Source of the DNA: Candidatus Ribeiella danica
GTDB taxonomy: Bacteria; Chloroflexota; Chloroflexia; Chloroflexales; Roseiflexaceae
Length of the DNA: 64,000 nt
NCBI GenBank assembly: GCA_016717335.1
Contig: JADKFS010000006.1
Coordinates: 16,739 to 80,738 of the forward strand
Direction of reading: 5' to 3'
Positions 17,265 through 24,786 of this stretch are shown piece after piece. How positions within the stretch are numbered: the stretch's first letter is position 1; every line of letters starts with the position of its first letter. The notes beneath the pieces are model-generated. The model was not told the origin of the DNA. It did no database searches and saw only the letters and a list, made by a program, of their open reading frames with translations. Both the position numbers and the translations under genes were made by a program.

Positions 17265-20174
17265 TTACACAGGAGGATGCCGGGCAAGACGAAAGCCGAC
17301 GTCGCCGTTATGGTAGTCGGGCGTGTTGTTGAAGCGGTAGGACGCGCGCAGGTCGATCGATTGATTGTCCCAGCCGCCGCCGCGAAGTGTAAAGTATTTA
17401 TCAGCCGGATCGTCCGGTCGCTCACGCCCGTCGTCTAGATCATACGGGTAGTCACGATATTCGCTGCGCGTCCACTCCCAGACGTTGCCGGCCAGGTCCA
17501 GCACGCCCTCGGGCGTCGCACCGCTTGGGAAGCAGCCCACCGCCGTCGTGCCCTTGTAGATCTGATTGAAGTTGGCGCGCTCGCCGTCCGGCTCCGGCTC
17601 ACCCCACGAGTATGTCCGCCGTTTCACGCCGCGCGCGACGTACTCCCACTCGGCCTCGCTCGGCAGCACGTAAACGTAACCCTCGGGATTATGCGCGCGA
17701 TTGCGGGTCAGCCAGTCGCAAAAGGCGCGCGCCTCGTACCACGACACGCCGACCACGGGGTAGTTCGGGCGCGCGATCCCGACCAGATCGTGATCCCACC
17801 ACTCGGGCTGATCCTTGCGGGTGCGGCGCTGCCACTCCTGTAGCCCTTCCGTCGCGGCGTCGTCGCGCGCCAGCCAGGCCCGCGCGGCAGCATCCCACCA
17901 GGGCTGCGCCAGGTCGTACCCGCCGTCGTCCAGAAACAGCTTGTACTGCGCGTTGGTCACCGGGTAGCGGCCGATCGCGAAGGCGGGAAGCTGCAGCGGC
18001 TGGCTGTTGATCTCATCCTCGGGCCAGCGTCGGGCGCGCTGTGCCGTTGCTTCGTCGCCCTGCTCCCGGTAGAAGCGCTCATACGCGATTCCAGCCGCAT
18101 TGGCCTGCTCGGGTGTGCTGCCGATCGTGAAGCTCCCGCCGGGCAGCTCGACCAGTGCGGGCGGCAAGTCGCACACGCCGGGGCGTGGGTCGCCCACGCG
18201 CGCCAGCGTGTAGCCACACTGCACCCGCGCCGCAGCCGGCAGCGCGTCGGGCGGCTGGCGCTCCAGCAGCTCCAGCGCCGCGTCACGCACCTGTCCGCGG
18301 ATGGGCCCCTGGCCCTTGAAGCGCTCCAGCTCGGTCAGCGCGTCGCCGGCGAGCGCCAGCGCGGCGGCGCGTTCGTCTGCTGTGTCGCCGCGCGCTGCCA
18401 GTCGCGCCAGGAAGTTCCAGCAGCGCACCTGGCTCAGGTGGCCGGCGCACAGCAGGATCACCTCGCGCCACCAGCTCTCCAGGTAGTGGTCGAGCGCCGC
18501 ATCCCAGCGGTCGGTCTCGGCGACGTGGCGCGCCGCCAGGAACTCCTGGAACGAGAGATGGCTGAAGCCGAAGCGGTTTTGCTCGACTTCGTCCAGCAGG
18601 CCGATGTGGACGGGCAGCTCGTTCAGGAAGGCGCGCGCCAGCTCGGCGGCCGCGATCTCGCCGGGCGTTCGTGGCCGCAGATACGTGGCGATCAGCCGCT
18701 CCAGCGCGTCGCGGTCGATCAGCTTGTGCTCCTCGCCGCTGCAGTGCATGTGATACGCCACGGCGGCCAGCAGCTCGCGGCGCGCATCCAGGCCCATCAG
18801 CAGCGCGGCGCGCTCTTTGCCGGCCGTATCGACTTTGCCGCGCCCGCCGCGCAGCAGCACCTTTACGCACTCCTCGTAGAGCTGGGCGCGGTTCTCGGGG
18901 AGATCCTGGTGGTTGTAGAAGACGATCGCGATGACCGTCAGCAGCAGCGGGTTGGGCGCCAGCCGGCCCACGCCCCGATTGTCGCGGATGGCCTTCGCCA
19001 GCGCGGCGTCGAACGTGGCGGCCATACGCTCGATCTGGTCGGCGCCGCCCTTCGGATAGATGCGGCGATGAATACAGCGGCTCCAGTTGGCGATGAAGCG
19101 GCCCTGCTGCTCGTCGTTCAGATCATCCACGGTACAGACCGCGAACCCGGCGCCGATCTCGGCCGCGCCGGTGTAGGCGGCCACGCGCGCGGTCGCGACG
19201 TAGCGGCAGGCCGGGTAGCGCTGGGCGAACTCGCGGACGATCGCGCTGACAATCTCGCGATCGTCGGCGCGCGAGACCTCGTCGAGCCCGTCGAGCAGCA
19301 GGATCGCCCGGCCCTGCGCGCAGAGCGTGCTGAAGAAGTCGGCGGGCAGGTCGAGGTTGCGGCCATCGGCGTAGTTGGCGAGACAATCGAGCAGCAGGCG
19401 CGGGCCGTTGCCGCTCAGATCGCGCGGGCGGCACTCGCGCAGGTAGCTGCCCAGCTCGCGCAGCGGCAGCAGCAGCGGCACCAGCGGGGCATCCACGCCC
19501 AGCGCGTCGAGGCGGGTGCGGTCGTCGCGCGCAAGCGACTCGGCCAGGCGAATAGCGGTGTAGTGGAGCAGGGTCGTCTTGCCGCTGCCGGGCCTGCCGA
19601 TCACGGCCAGGCGCGGATGGTCGCGCAGGGCCTCACTCCAGGCGACGGTGCGCTGCGCTTCGCCGGCCAGGCCGGCGTCGGCGGGGTGCGGATCGGCCGG
19701 CTGGGTCATGAGCCGCCGCACCGCGTCGCGGCCGCGCAGGGACGCCAGCGCCGGCTCGCGCAGTGTCAGCGAAATGTAGAGGTCGGCCAGCTGGATCTCC
19801 ACCGGCCCCTGCTCGTCGATGCCGCGCAGGTCGAGCGTCGAGTGGCGCGCGTAGAGATCGTCGAGGTAGCGCCGCAGCGCGGCCTCGTAGTCGGCCGCCG
19901 TCACGGTGGGGCTGTGCTGGTAGAGGTTGATCACCCCGGCGATGTAGTTGCCGCTCGCGCCGGCGGGGAACAGCGGCGCGACGACACTGCCGTGCACATC
20001 GCCGGCCGTGCTCACGCCGACCTGGGCGCTGTCGCCGATCGCGGTGGAGTGCGCGCGTGTGGGCTGAGACTCGATCGCAGCGATAAGCTGCTCGAACATC
20101 GCGCGCGCTGCCGCATCGGGTGCGGCGTCGCGCTGGGTGCGCAGAAAGTCAAGCTGCGCGGCGGGATCGCTCAT
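17265..20174 (-). CDS. NACHT NTPase with C-terminal FGE-sulfatase domain (DGR target 2)
   Basis: The 969-residue protein starts at the ATG at 20174, overlapping the stop of an RT remnant (ATGA). The start MSDPAAQLDFLRTQRDAAP is close to that of target 1. The NTPase differs: Walker A is GRPGSGKT and Walker B is ILLLDGLDEV, and the helical region ending FGFSHLSFQEFLAARHV is only distantly alike. It belongs to another NACHT lineage. From about residue 740 the FGE domain (VTNAQYKLFLDDGGYD, PVVGVSWYEARAFCDWL, LPSEAEWEYVARG, LAGNVWEWTRS) is again close to both neighbours and ends in a variable repeat. The contrast between a divergent motor and a shared tip suggests modular exchange. The gene ends LARHPPV and lacks the hairpin seen behind VR1 and VR3. 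Confidence 0.9.
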   Translation of the reverse strand: MSDPAAQLDFLRTQRDAAPDAAARAMFEQLIAAIESQPTRAHSTAIGDSAQVGVSTAGDVHGSVVAPLFPAGASGNYIAGVINLYQHSPTVTAADYEAALRRYLDDLYARHSTLDLRGIDEQGPVEIQLADLYISLTLREPALASLRGRDAVRRLMTQPADPHPADAGLAGEAQRTVAWSEALRDHPRLAVIGRPGSGKTTLLHYTAIRLAESLARDDRTRLDALGVDAPLVPLLLPLRELGSYLRECRPRDLSGNGPRLLLDCLANYADGRNLDLPADFFSTLCAQGRAILLLDGLDEVSRADDREIVSAIVREFAQRYPACRYVATARVAAYTGAAEIGAGFAVCTVDDLNDEQQGRFIANWSRCIHRRIYPKGGADQIERMAATFDAALAKAIRDNRGVGRLAPNPLLLTVIAIVFYNHQDLPENRAQLYEECVKVLLRGGRGKVDTAGKERAALLMGLDARRELLAAVAYHMHCSGEEHKLIDRDALERLIATYLRPRTPGEIAAAELARAFLNELPVHIGLLDEVEQNRFGFSHLSFQEFLAARHVAETDRWDAALDHYLESWWREVILLCAGHLSQVRCWNFLARLAARGDTADERAAALALAGDALTELERFKGQGPIRGQVRDAALELLERQPPDALPAAARVQCGYTLARVGDPRPGVCDLPPALVELPGGSFTIGSTPEQANAAGIAYERFYREQGDEATAQRARRWPEDEINSQPLQLPAFAIGRYPVTNAQYKLFLDDGGYDLAQPWWDAAARAWLARDDAATEGLQEWQRRTRKDQPEWWDHDLVGIARPNYPVVGVSWYEARAFCDWLTRNRAHNPEGYVYVLPSEAEWEYVARGVKRRTYSWGEPEPDGERANFNQIYKGTTAVGCFPSGATPEGVLDLAGNVWEWTRSEYRDYPYDLDDGRERPDDPADKYFTLRGGGWDNQSIDLRASYRFNNTPDYHNGDVGFRLARHPPV
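17280..17387 (-). repeat. DGR variable repeat 2 (VR2)
   Basis: Encodes LRGGGW DNQSID LRAS YRFNNTPDYHNGD VGFRLAR. It is the copy closest to the template-like remnant (3 differences over the shared core, all A to another base). The constant 3' block is identical to that of VR1 and VR3. Confidence 0.8.
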
Positions 20175-20308
20175 CGAACATGCTCCAGGTGGTACTCGAA
20201 CGCCGCGACCTCGGGCTTCGCCCGCTTGCCCCTGCGTGCTTGGTGGAATGCCGCCCACAGGTTGTCGAAGGCGCAGATCTGCTCGTAGAGGTGCTTATAT
20301 GTCTTCAT
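20171..20308 (-). pseudogene. N-terminal fragment of a DGR-type reverse transcriptase
   Basis: The 45-residue reading frame MKTYKHLYEQICAFDNLWAA continues ARRGKRAKPEVAAFEYHLE and stops at TGA. This is the standard opening of DGR and related reverse transcriptases (MKTYxxLxxQ...ENL...ARxGKR...PEVAxFExxLE). It is cut just before the palm domain, and the ATG of NACHT-FGE gene 2 follows with a four-base overlap. It lies downstream of VR3 and its hairpin, the expected position of an RT in a DGR. Confidence 0.75.
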
Positions 20309-20378
20309 CGCTCCGAGTTCCAAAAAACGCGCGATTCGCGCCTGCGGCGCGTGCAAGGGGGCATCGCCCCCAACCGCA

Positions 20379-20448
20379 TAACCGATAGCCAATAGCCGAT
20401 AATCATCAGTGCCCGCAGAACTATCGGCTATCGGCTATCGACTATCGG
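20379..20448. repeat. Long inverted repeat at the end of variable repeat 3
   Basis: Near copy of the structure at 13412-13479. Arms ACCGATAGCC(A)ATAGCCGAT and ATCGGCTATCGGCTATCG flank a ~20-base loop. It overlaps the stop of NACHT-FGE gene 3. The shared block, including two smaller GC hairpins and the RT start context GGAGCGATGAA, spans about 13330-13500 and 20300-20465. Confidence 0.8.
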
Positions 20449-23429
20449 CTATTCGTGCGATGCCGGGCAAGACGAAAGCCGACGACGCTGAAATGGTAGT
20501 CGGGCGAGTTGTTGAAGCGGAAGGACGCGCGCAGGTCGATCGAAAGAGTGATCCAGCCGCCGCCGCGAAGTGTAAAGTATTCTTTCGATGGGTCGTCCGG
20601 CGCCTCGCGTCCATCATCCGGTTCATATGGGTACGGCCGGTAGGCACTGCGCGTCCACTCCCAGACATTCCCGGCCAGGTCCAGCACACCCTCCGGCGTC
20701 GCCCCAAGCGGGAAGCAGCCCACCGCCGTCGTGCCTTTATACAGGTTGTCGAAGTTGGCCCGCTCGCCGTCCGGCTCTTCCTGCCCCCAAGGATACTGCC
20801 TCCGCTCTACCCCACGTGCGGCATACTCCCACTCGGCCTCGCTGGGCAGCGTGTAGGTGGATTGGTCGGGATTATACAGCTGGTGCTGCGTCAGCCAGCG
20901 ACAGAACGCCATCGCCTCGTACCACGACACGCCGACCACCGGATGATTCAGACGCGCTTGACCGAACCATTCGTCGTTCCAATAGCGTGGCTCGCTCACC
21001 TTTGCAGAGCGCAGCCAGGCCTTTCCGGCAGCATCCCACCAGGGCTGCGCCGGGTCGTACCCGCCATCGTCCAGAAACAGCTTGTACTGCGCGTTGGTCA
21101 CCGGGTAGCGCGCGATCTCAAAGGCGGGTATGATTAGGTCGGCTCGCTCGCGGCCATCGCCGATCGCGAACGGGCCGCCGGCCAGCGGCATCACGCGCGG
21201 CGGCAGCGCGTACACGCCCGCCCGCAGGTCGCCGAGCTGGCCCAGATAGACCCCGGCGCGCACGCGCTCGGCGGCCGGCAGCGCGGTGCCCTCGACTACC
21301 GGGCCTAGCGCGGCGGCAAGGTTCGCGCGCAGATCGACGAAGGCGGCGTCGCCGCGCTCCAGGCGATCCCAGCCGACGTCGTCGCCGATCTCGGCCGCCA
21401 GCAGCAGGTCGCGCTGTCGCTCGTCTGCAGGCTTGCCGTGCGCCAGCAGCAGCTTCTGGAGCAGCAGGTAGGGCATCTCCAGCTTGTTGCCGCTGACGTG
21501 GTCGGCGATGCCCAGCAGGATCGGCAGCCGCCAGCGGTCGTCGCGGCGCCGCTCCATGATCCGGCCCACGACGCCGACGCCGCTGACCAGCTTGAGCCCG
21601 GCCAGGTACTCCTGGAAGGTCTGGTGCGGGAAGCCGTAGGCGTCGCCCGCCTCGCCGGCCTGCAGCAGCCCGGCGCGCACGTCGGCGTACTCCAGGAAGC
21701 GCTCGGCGCCGTCCCACGGGTCCGGGTGCCCGCGCTGGCGCAGCTCGGCGCCGACCAGCTCGCGTAGAGTCGCGCGGCCGAGCCGGCCGGGGCTGCCCGG
21801 CGCGCTGGCCTCGTGCGCGACGAACGCGGCCTCCTCCAGCAGCGCGCGCAGGCCGCGCACGTCGGCGTCGGGCAGGCCGATGTACTCCATCAGCGTGCCA
21901 TAGACCGTCTCGTCCTTGCCGCGCACCTCCCACTGCGCCAGCAGGATGTCCAGGCAGCGGCTGTAGAGCGTCACGCGATCCTCGGGCAGGCGGCCGTCGT
22001 TGAGGTGCACCAGCGCCATAATCGTCAGCAGCAGCGGGCGCACGCCCAGGCGCTGCAGGTCGTCGCGCACCCGGATCGCATGCTGCAGCGCCTGGATGCG
22101 CTCGTCGCGCTTTGTGGCGGTAATGTCGCTCGCGGTCGCGGCGGCGGCGTACCAGGCGGCCACGAAGTGCTCCATCTGGCCGATCGTCCAATCGGCCAGG
22201 GTCGCGGTGGGCCAGCCCGGCAGCCGCCAGGCCGCGTTCTGCACACCCTCGTAGGCGCGCACGCGGCAGGCGACGACGATGCGACAGCGGGTGTACTGCT
22301 CGGCGAAGGCGCGCACGGCGGCGACGACCTGGCGGCGCGAGTCGGCGCCGGCGACCTCGTCGAGTCCATCGAGCAGCAGCAGCGCGCGCCCGGCCTCGAT
22401 CTCGTCGTGGACGGCGGTGGCGAGGCCGGCGTAGCGGCCGTTGGCCTCGAGCGAGTCGGCGAGGTAGTTCCACAGATCGTCGGCGCCGGCGGCGTGCCCC
22501 GGCAGCGCGGCGAGGCGCTTCGCCAGCGGCAGCAGCGGCAGGAACAGCGGCAGCAGGCGGCCGGGCTCGCCGAGGGTGGTCCAGCCCGCCAGCCGCTCGG
22601 AAAGATTCACCGCTTCGTCCAGTCCAGCGGCGGCCAGCGTCAGCGCCAGGTAGCGCAGCGCGGTGCTCTTGCCGCTGCCCGGCTCGCCCAGCAGCACCAG
22701 GCATGGGCTGGCGGCGATTGCCTCGGAGACGAGCTGTGGTCCCTCGAAGGTCAGACGCGGCACTTGCCCGGCGATCTGCCTCAAAGCATCGCCGTCGAGC
22801 TGATCGATGCGCTGGCTGATCTCGCCGGGCGCCAGCGTGCGCCCTTCCAACAGCTCCTGGGCATCTTCGCGTTGGAGCACGCGCTCCTGCCGGGTGGGCG
22901 GTCGGCGTAGCTGCACCCGCTGCTGGCCGGGCAGCAGCCGCGCGCCGGTGTGCTGCTCCAGGTAGGCGTTCGCATCGAACTGCTTCAGCGCCTTCCCGGC
23001 AAAGGTCTCGCGCGCGGCCAGCGCAGTGGTCGCCAGCTGGGTATAGACCTGGTCGAGGCTGATCTGGAGCACGTCGTCGGCGGTCTTCTGCTCGCGCACG
23101 CCCTGGAGCGGCAGCACGCCGCAGCGCCCCTGCAGGCGCGTGAGGTAGCCGGCGAGCAGTTCCGTGCTGCTCTTGGTGCGGCGGCCCGCGATGTAGATAT
23201 TGCCGTGCACATCGCCCGCGACGACCAGATCGGCCGTGCCGCTGACGGCGGCGTGGTGCTGGCGCGCATCGTTGATGGTCCCTCCCGCGCTGGCGATGAT
23301 CTGCTGCGCTGGCTGGCTGGTCGCTTCCAGCGCAGCAATCGCGGCGTCAAGAGCGGCGAGCTGGGCCGGGTCGCTGATAGTGGCGCGGATGGCACGCAGC
23401 GCGGCGAGCTGGGCGGATGGGTCAGTCAT
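20442..23429 (-). CDS. NACHT NTPase with C-terminal FGE-sulfatase domain (DGR target 3)
   Basis: The 995-residue protein starts at the ATG at 23429 (MTDPSAQLAALRAIRATISD). A repeat-like helical start and GDVHGNIYIAG precede a conserved block (REQKTADDVLQISLDQVYTQ) also found in target 1. Walker A is GEPGSGKS and Walker B LLLLDGLDEV, and helices with FPHQTFQEYLAGLKL follow, so this NACHT is the sister of target 1. The FGE domain from about residue 790 (VTNAQYKLFLDDGGYD, PVVGVSWYEAMAFCRWL, LPSEAEWEYAARG, LAGNVWEWTRS) ends in variable repeat 3. It is probably an NLR-like receptor acting in the cytoplasm; there is no signal peptide or membrane segment. FGE catalytic function is unlikely, because lectin-type DGR targets use this fold for binding. 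Confidence 0.9.
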   Translation of the reverse strand: MTDPSAQLAALRAIRATISDPAQLAALDAAIAALEATSQPAQQIIASAGGTINDARQHHAAVSGTADLVVAGDVHGNIYIAGRRTKSSTELLAGYLTRLQGRCGVLPLQGVREQKTADDVLQISLDQVYTQLATTALAARETFAGKALKQFDANAYLEQHTGARLLPGQQRVQLRRPPTRQERVLQREDAQELLEGRTLAPGEISQRIDQLDGDALRQIAGQVPRLTFEGPQLVSEAIAASPCLVLLGEPGSGKSTALRYLALTLAAAGLDEAVNLSERLAGWTTLGEPGRLLPLFLPLLPLAKRLAALPGHAAGADDLWNYLADSLEANGRYAGLATAVHDEIEAGRALLLLDGLDEVAGADSRRQVVAAVRAFAEQYTRCRIVVACRVRAYEGVQNAAWRLPGWPTATLADWTIGQMEHFVAAWYAAAATASDITATKRDERIQALQHAIRVRDDLQRLGVRPLLLTIMALVHLNDGRLPEDRVTLYSRCLDILLAQWEVRGKDETVYGTLMEYIGLPDADVRGLRALLEEAAFVAHEASAPGSPGRLGRATLRELVGAELRQRGHPDPWDGAERFLEYADVRAGLLQAGEAGDAYGFPHQTFQEYLAGLKLVSGVGVVGRIMERRRDDRWRLPILLGIADHVSGNKLEMPYLLLQKLLLAHGKPADERQRDLLLAAEIGDDVGWDRLERGDAAFVDLRANLAAALGPVVEGTALPAAERVRAGVYLGQLGDLRAGVYALPPRVMPLAGGPFAIGDGRERADLIIPAFEIARYPVTNAQYKLFLDDGGYDPAQPWWDAAGKAWLRSAKVSEPRYWNDEWFGQARLNHPVVGVSWYEAMAFCRWLTQHQLYNPDQSTYTLPSEAEWEYAARGVERRQYPWGQEEPDGERANFDNLYKGTTAVGCFPLGATPEGVLDLAGNVWEWTRSAYRPYPYEPDDGREAPDDPSKEYFTLRGGGWITLSIDLRASFRFNNSPDYHFSVVGFRLARHRTNSR
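20463..20570 (-). repeat. DGR variable repeat 3 (VR3)
   Basis: Encodes LRGGGW ITLSID LRAS FRFNNSPDYHFSV VGFRLAR. Five differences from the template-like remnant over the shared core, all at template adenines. The constant 3' block is followed within ~20 bp by the inverted repeat at 20379-20448. Confidence 0.8.
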
Positions 23430-23496
23430 CAGTGTTGCTCCCAGAAGATGCTGCTATACGTTAAACGCGCGACCCGGCGAAATTCGTACAATCATA

Positions 23497-23541
23497 CGGG
23501 CTGCGTGACAAAGAGCCGCGCAGCGCGTGTCACGCAGCCCG
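23497..23541. repeat. Inverted repeat downstream of the template-like remnant
   Basis: A 14-bp perfect stem, CGGGCTGCGTGACA at 23497-23510 and TGTCACGCAGCCCG at 23528-23541. It lies 35 bp beyond the constant block, in the same relative position as the hairpins behind VR1 and VR3 but with unrelated sequence. Confidence 0.75.
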
Positions 23542-23575
23542 CATCACTCGTCACACATCACGTATCACGTCCTAT

Positions 23576-23617
23576 GGCGGGCAAGACGAAAGCCGACGTC
23601 GTTGTTATGGTTGTCGG
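23576..23617 (-). repeat. Template-repeat (TR)-like remnant of a DGR
   Basis: The 42-bp minus-strand sequence reads GAC AAC CAT AAC AAC GAC, then the constant block GTCGGCTTTCGTCTTGCCCG. Against it VR1, VR2 and VR3 show 4, 3 and 5 substitutions over the variable core, all at adenines. This is what adenine-specific mutagenic copying from a template gives. AAC codons at variable positions are the usual template design. Upstream similarity ends abruptly at 23618, so most of a ~105-bp TR is missing. An alternative is the 3' tail of a deleted target gene (the frame reads on to LARHRT and a TGA), though an unmutated VR would be a coincidence. Confidence 0.65.
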
Positions 23618-23672
23618 CAGCCTGCGCGGGCTCGTCTACGGGCCGCGCCGACTTGCCATGACAATAGCCCAT

Positions 23673-24533
23673 TCACGATCCACCGCCGCTTCTTGGTTCT
23701 ACCCGCGCTACCCCAACCGTCGCCCCGCACTGCGTGCAGAACTTCGCGCCCTCGGTCAGCCGGGCGTGGCACTGCTCACACGCGGGCCGCGGTGGGATCG
23801 CAGGCGTGGCCGCGGCCGGCATCGGCCGCCAGGCGCTCACGAACGGCGGCGGGGGCGCCGGCTGCTGCGTTGGGCCAGCGATCGGCTGCAGCGTGGGGGC
23901 GGCGCTCCCCAAGGCCGCGGCGATCTGCGCGGCGAGGGCGGCGCCATCGTAGCGGCGCTGGCAGCGCACGTGCAGGATCGGGAGGCCCACGCCGGCGAGG
24001 ACCTCGTCGAGGAACGCGTCGCGCTCGCGCCGGTCGGCCCGGCCGTGCGAGGCGTCGTCGAGCTCGATCACCAGGCGCGGCGCGAGGGTCGCCGCGTCGA
24101 CCAGCACGAAGTCCAGCCGCTTGGCCTGGATGCGCCACCAGTGGCTCTTGTCCCGCTGCGCCCAGCCCTTAACCTGCACCAGGCCGGCCAGGCCGACCTG
24201 GGCGAACACCCGGCAGCCGCTCGGCGCAGCCTCGCTCAGGACAGTGTAGAAGCCGCGCTCGGCGGCGGTGAGCAACGCCGGCGTGCGCTCGTAGGGCGAG
24301 CGCGGGTCGGGCCTGCCAAGCTGGCCTGGTGCGGGGGTGACCGGCTGACCAGGTGATGCGGCGACCGGGTGCGCCGGTGGCGTGGCGGCAGGGGCGGGCA
24401 CGTGGGCGGCTGGCCGTCTTCGTCGGGCCGATGCCTTCGGGCTACCGGCGAGGAACCGGGCGAGGAAGATCAGGTAGCCAATCACGAGAACCGCGCCGAT
24501 GACGATCGCCAGCGGGTTGATAGCGATGTGCAT
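23673..24533 (-). CDS. Membrane-anchored DUF2726 protein with C-terminal zinc ribbon
   Basis: The 286-residue protein starts best at the ATG at 24533, which places one transmembrane helix (PLAIVIGAVLVIGYLIFLA) at residues 5-24. A proline/alanine-rich linker follows. The DUF2726 domain at about residues 90-215 contains LLTAAERGFYTVL, KRLDFVLVDAATL, VIELDDASHG and RRERDAFLDEVLAGVGLPIL, a restriction-endonuclease-like fold with the D...ExD pattern. The C-terminus has CEQC...CTQCG, a zinc ribbon. DUF2726 proteins are thought to act in nucleic-acid processing, but the substrate is unknown. It is transcribed toward the DGR locus, with the TR-like remnant 56 bp after its stop. Confidence 0.8.
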   Translation of the reverse strand: MHIAINPLAIVIGAVLVIGYLIFLARFLAGSPKASARRRRPAAHVPAPAATPPAHPVAASPGQPVTPAPGQLGRPDPRSPYERTPALLTAAERGFYTVLSEAAPSGCRVFAQVGLAGLVQVKGWAQRDKSHWWRIQAKRLDFVLVDAATLAPRLVIELDDASHGRADRRERDAFLDEVLAGVGLPILHVRCQRRYDGAALAAQIAAALGSAAPTLQPIAGPTQQPAPPPPFVSAWRPMPAAATPAIPPRPACEQCHARLTEGAKFCTQCGATVGVARVEPRSGGGS

Positions 24534-24786
24534 GGATGTGCTCCGAGGGTATCGGGCGAATGCAGGGGCGTGACCAGCCTCAGACACGGAACTCGCGCGA
24601 GTATAGCACGAGCGTTGCCCGCTGCGAACGGCAGCGTGGCCTGTGTTGTTGCATCTTAACGCCGCGTTGCGGTCGGGGCAACGCTCCGCGCATCAGGCTG
24701 TGGCTTCTCCCGATTCCTCCACGTCGTCGAGCGAGCGGAGGCGCTGCCGCCACTACCCTTCCTCGCCGGCCCGCCATCCTGCGTAA

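Noticed and set aside
20171..20308. A complete reverse transcriptase gene
   Set aside because: Only the N-terminal 45 residues are present; no palm domain or YxDD motif is found here or at 13245-13341.
23430..23672. DGR accessory gene avd
   Set aside because: The gap has no reading frame of suitable length and only the template-like remnant and a hairpin.
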